A stretch of 8,549 nt of DNA from Deltaproteobacteria bacterium (GTDB lineage Bacteria > Desulfobacterota > Desulfobacteria > Desulfobacterales > UBA11574), in NCBI GenBank assembly GCA_019313025.1, contig JAFDCA010000481.1, positions 1 to 8,549 on the forward strand. Direction: 5' to 3'. Positions within the stretch are counted from its first letter, which is position 1, and each line of letters starts with the position of its first letter. The position numbers and the translations under genes are program-made. The notes under the pieces were generated by a model. That model was given only the letters and a program-made list of their open reading frames with translations, ran no database searches and was not told where the DNA came from. This document shows positions 7,055 through 8,549 of this stretch, one piece after another.

Positions 7055-7873
7055 TTACGAATCTTTTTTTTGGGGGGCGGGTAACGCCAGTTTAAAAATT
7101 ACCACAACGACGAGGAGGAGGATGCCGAAAAGTCCCATCCGACCGATGGCTTTGAGACTGGCGGTATCGGAGGGCATGTTATCTATGAGGGGAACATGTA
7201 GCGGTGGATAATCTGCGGAATAAGGGTCCAGAGTTATTGATTTTCGAAGGTTGACTTCGGAAAGCTCATCTCGTCCGAGTTTTCGATAGATTTTAGACAG
7301 TGTTTTATAAGCTCTTGCAGCGCTTTGTGGATCACTGTTCAATTGAATTACCGCCGTGGCATCGTTGAAAGCTTCTTCGATCATTCCTTTGAAACGGTAT
7401 GCCATTGCCCGATAGCTGTATGCACTTGCCAATTGCGGATTCAGCTTGATGGCATAACTAAAATTGTCTATTGCCCGCTCCAAAGATTCACTGAACTCCC
7501 GCGCCTCTCGATTGCTGAGATTAAAAGTCAGATTCTTTAGTTCCGCGGAATATCCTTCGCCAGCATTCTGTTTAAAGCAGGCAAGACCCCGCATCAGATA
7601 GGCATTCGCATCATGGGGTTTTAGCGCTATAATACGATTGTAATCCTGAACGGCTTTGTCGAGTTGCCACTGGAGATAGTAGTGTATGGCTCGTTTTTCG
7701 TAGGCCTCCACCAGGTTTGGGTTTAACTGGATGGCCTTGGTAAAATGCTCGATCTTTTTGTAGGCCAGAGTGCTCTTGACACCGCGGTTATAAAATTCTG
7801 TGGCATTCTGCCCCCAGGCTGCGGCAGTGATCAAACCGATATATACCAGTGTGGTAATAGTTATTCTTTTCAC
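7055..7873 (-). CDS. Exported TPR-repeat protein with C-terminal membrane anchor
   Basis: The 272-residue product begins with a signal-peptide-like stretch (KR, then a hydrophobic run to about residue 20, AAAWG-Q). Tetratricopeptide repeats cover roughly 23-217. They are recognisable by recurring A-Y, A-I-L-P and G-A-F positions: FTKAIQLNPNLVEAYEKRA (44-62), YNRIIALKPHDANAYLMRG (78-96), FSYAIKLNPQLASAYSYRA (138-156) and LRKSITLDPYSADY (209-222). An insert at ~105-133 breaks the regular spacing. A hydrophobic helix at 246-264 followed by a short Lys-containing tail suggests an inner-membrane anchor with the repeats in the periplasm. The start is GTG at 7873 and lacks a strong ribosome site, so the exact start is less certain. 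TPR proteins scaffold other proteins, and no partner can be named. The gene stands alone, with a probable terminator just after it. Confidence 0.8.
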   Translation of the reverse strand: MKRITITTLVYIGLITAAAWGQNATEFYNRGVKSTLAYKKIEHFTKAIQLNPNLVEAYEKRAIHYYLQWQLDKAVQDYNRIIALKPHDANAYLMRGLACFKQNAGEGYSAELKNLTFNLSNREAREFSESLERAIDNFSYAIKLNPQLASAYSYRAMAYRFKGMIEEAFNDATAVIQLNSDPQSAARAYKTLSKIYRKLGRDELSEVNLRKSITLDPYSADYPPLHVPLIDNMPSDTASLKAIGRMGLFGILLLVVVVIFKLALPAPQKKDS

Positions 7874-7905
7874 GACGTTTACGCTTTCGATATTATGATA
7901 GCTGC

Positions 7906-7957
7906 CACCATCTGATGCTGGTGCCCCATATATTGATTTTTAGGAAAACAGATGGTG
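7906..7957. repeat. Perfect 9-base inverted repeat upstream of the TPR gene
   Basis: CACCATCTG at 7906-7914 is mirrored by CAGATGGTG at 7949-7957, with 34 bases between. It lies 33-84 bases upstream of the TPR GTG start, so a regulatory site is possible. The spacing is wide for one operator. Confidence 0.3.
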
Positions 7958-8083
7958 ATGATCCTTAAATGCCAATGCTTTTAACAAGCAATCAGATTTC
8001 GATTTATTAATGGGGTGACTGTCAAAAAAATAGATATATTTAAAATCGAACCATGAGATTGCCAATCGGAAATTGAACTCAAC

Positions 8084-8123
8084 GGAGGAGGAAATGATTT
8101 TTGATAGAAACGGCATGAGATGA
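8084..8123 (+). other. Orphan strong ribosome site with nine-codon ORF
   Basis: GGAGGAGG (8084-8091) is followed after two bases by ATG at 8094, then a nine-residue frame MIFDRNGMR ending at TGA 8121-8123. This is the best Shine-Dalgarno match in the window, yet it leads to almost nothing. It may be a leader peptide, a small-protein gene, or the start of a decayed gene. No downstream frame continues it convincingly. Confidence 0.3.
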
Positions 8124-8136
8124 AGAACAGGTAAAT

Positions 8137-8245
8137 GATTTGCATTAAAATAAATATGACATGATCATACGAATGTCAAACTCAAAATTATTTTAGATAG
8201 TATTTGAATTTGATTGTCAAATCAAGTATGTTTTAATGCAATATC
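8137..8245. repeat. AT-rich nested inverted repeat
   Basis: TTGCATTAAAA at 8140-8150 is perfectly complementary to TTTTAATGCAA at 8231-8241. Pairing continues by GAT/ATC across a one-base bulge. Inside, 8176-8186 pairs with 8203-8213 at 10 of 11 positions. A smaller TGACAT/ATGTCA dyad at 8157-8162/8173-8178 overlaps the second stem and would compete with it. High AT content raises the chance of random pairing. Confidence 0.4.
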
Positions 8246-8276
8246 TTAAATTCACTTATTAAAACCTAAATTGACC

Positions 8277-8388
8277 GATTGTCGAGGTTGCCGCAGATAC
8301 AAGGAAGATGTCGTTTCGCTATCCGCCAGAGGGCTTTGGCGGATGCGGAATGGCATCTGACAAAGTAGATGTGGCAACCTCGACAATC
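8277..8388 (+). ncRNA. Long hairpin, candidate structured RNA or palindromic repeat element
   Basis: The outer stem pairs 8277-8295 with 8370-8388 (19 pairs, one of them G-U), then 8298-8300 with 8365-8367. After an internal loop, 8306-8319 pairs with 8345-8358 (14 pairs, three of them G-U). After one bulged T, ATCCGCCA at 8321-8328 pairs with TGGCGGAT at 8337-8344 around an eight-base loop. About 44 pairs lie in 112 bases. All four wobbles are G-U when the plus strand is read as RNA, but would be A-C mismatches on the other strand, which favours a plus-strand transcript. No tail typical of a terminator follows. A palindromic mobile repeat is the main alternative. The structure is clear; its role is not. 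Confidence 0.5.
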
Positions 8389-8480
8389 CCGAAGGGTTTC
8401 AAATTTTTAAAAATATAAATCAAGATAATTCATTAAATATGAAAAGCATCTTACCCCCTTTACAAATTTGAAACGCTCGG
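8389..8480. repeat. Second inverted repeat abutting the long hairpin
   Basis: GTTTCAAATTT at 8396-8406 is perfectly complementary to AAATTTGAAAC at 8464-8474. Pairing extends outward through CCGA/TCGG to 8389 and 8480, with one bulge and one mismatch, and inward to 8411/8459. The loop is 47 AT-rich bases. It starts at the very next base after the 8277-8388 hairpin and ends 38 bases before the next gene's ATG. Confidence 0.45.
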
Positions 8481-8518
8481 TTTAGGTAAAATTATTCGAC
8501 CCTTGATTGGATGATTAT

Positions 8519-8549
8519 ATGGATCCCATTAAAATCGGTGTCATCGGTG
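8519..8549 (+). CDS. N-terminus of a probable NAD(P)-binding Rossmann-fold protein (cut by window end)
   Basis: ATG at 8519 opens MDPIKIGVIG, and the frame is still open at the window edge. A short basic-hydrophobic strand IKIGVIG leading into a glycine is the usual start of a Rossmann dinucleotide-binding fold, as in Gfo/Idh/MocA oxidoreductases, but ten residues cannot identify the family. An in-frame TTG at 8507 is an alternative start, directly after a stop at 8504. The ribosome site is weak (GATTGG). The double hairpin at 8277-8480 lies in its upstream region and may be in its leader. Confidence 0.5.
   Translation, partial: MDPIKIGVIG

Larger units (their letters stand above)
7874..8518. 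other. 645-base gene-free region between divergent genes
   Basis: AT-rich and without a supported gene on either strand, apart from a nine-codon frame with a very strong ribosome site (8084-8123). Four dyad structures occur: 7906-7957, 8137-8245, 8277-8388 and 8389-8480. Both flanking genes point outward, so promoters for both should lie here, but none can be placed with confidence. Confidence 0.6.

Noticed and set aside
8277..8388. Integron attC site
   Set aside because: The ends do not show the RYYYAAC/GTTRRRY core sites and no integrase or cassette array is present.

Overview
The window looks like chromosomal DNA of an anaerobic bacterium, most likely a Desulfobacterota (former Deltaproteobacteria) sulfate reducer or syntroph. 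This is inferred from gene content: a tungsten aldehyde:ferredoxin oxidoreductase, a glutaconyl-CoA-decarboxylase-type carboxyltransferase with a small biotin carrier, and a DacZ-like diadenylate cyclase with a pyruvate-kinase-like N-terminal half. Long AT-rich intergenic gaps full of inverted repeats fit the same group. No rRNA, tRNA, CRISPR array, transposase or phage gene is visible.

Layout from left to right. Bases 1-102 (+) are the tail of a malic-enzyme-like reading frame that loses similarity after its NAD-domain 'FALSNP' motif and stops soon after. Bases 391-1389 (+) encode a two-helix K+ channel fused to a cytoplasmic RCK domain. It converges on 1485-3416 (-), the aldehyde:ferredoxin oxidoreductase. 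Upstream of that on the same strand is the diadenylate cyclase (3564-4487, -), with a good promoter candidate and a palindrome in front of it. Bases 4730-6463 and 6467-6700 (-) are a tight pair, a GcdA-like carboxyltransferase and a stand-alone biotinyl carrier. A 350-base gap with a 27-base inverted repeat follows. Bases 7055-7873 (-) encode an exported, membrane-anchored TPR protein. The next 645 bases lack a gene but hold several inverted repeats, including two long hairpins placed end to end. At 8519 the first ten codons of a Rossmann-type protein run off the window (+).

Functional links. The carboxyltransferase and carrier work together: the transferase moves CO2 between an acyl-CoA, probably glutaconyl-CoA, and biotin on the carrier. 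The membrane decarboxylase (GcdB) that would complete a sodium pump is not here. The oxidoreductase may supply or consume reduced ferredoxin in the same anaerobic acid/aldehyde metabolism. The cyclase and the RCK-gated K+ channel lie two genes apart. Because c-di-AMP controls potassium transport in other bacteria, a regulatory link is a reasonable hypothesis, but it is not shown by the sequence.

Most unusual points: the 8277-8480 double hairpin, whose G-U pairs favour a plus-strand RNA; the altered RHR motif of the cyclase; the carboxyltransferase/carrier pair without pump subunits; and the broken malic enzyme at the left edge.
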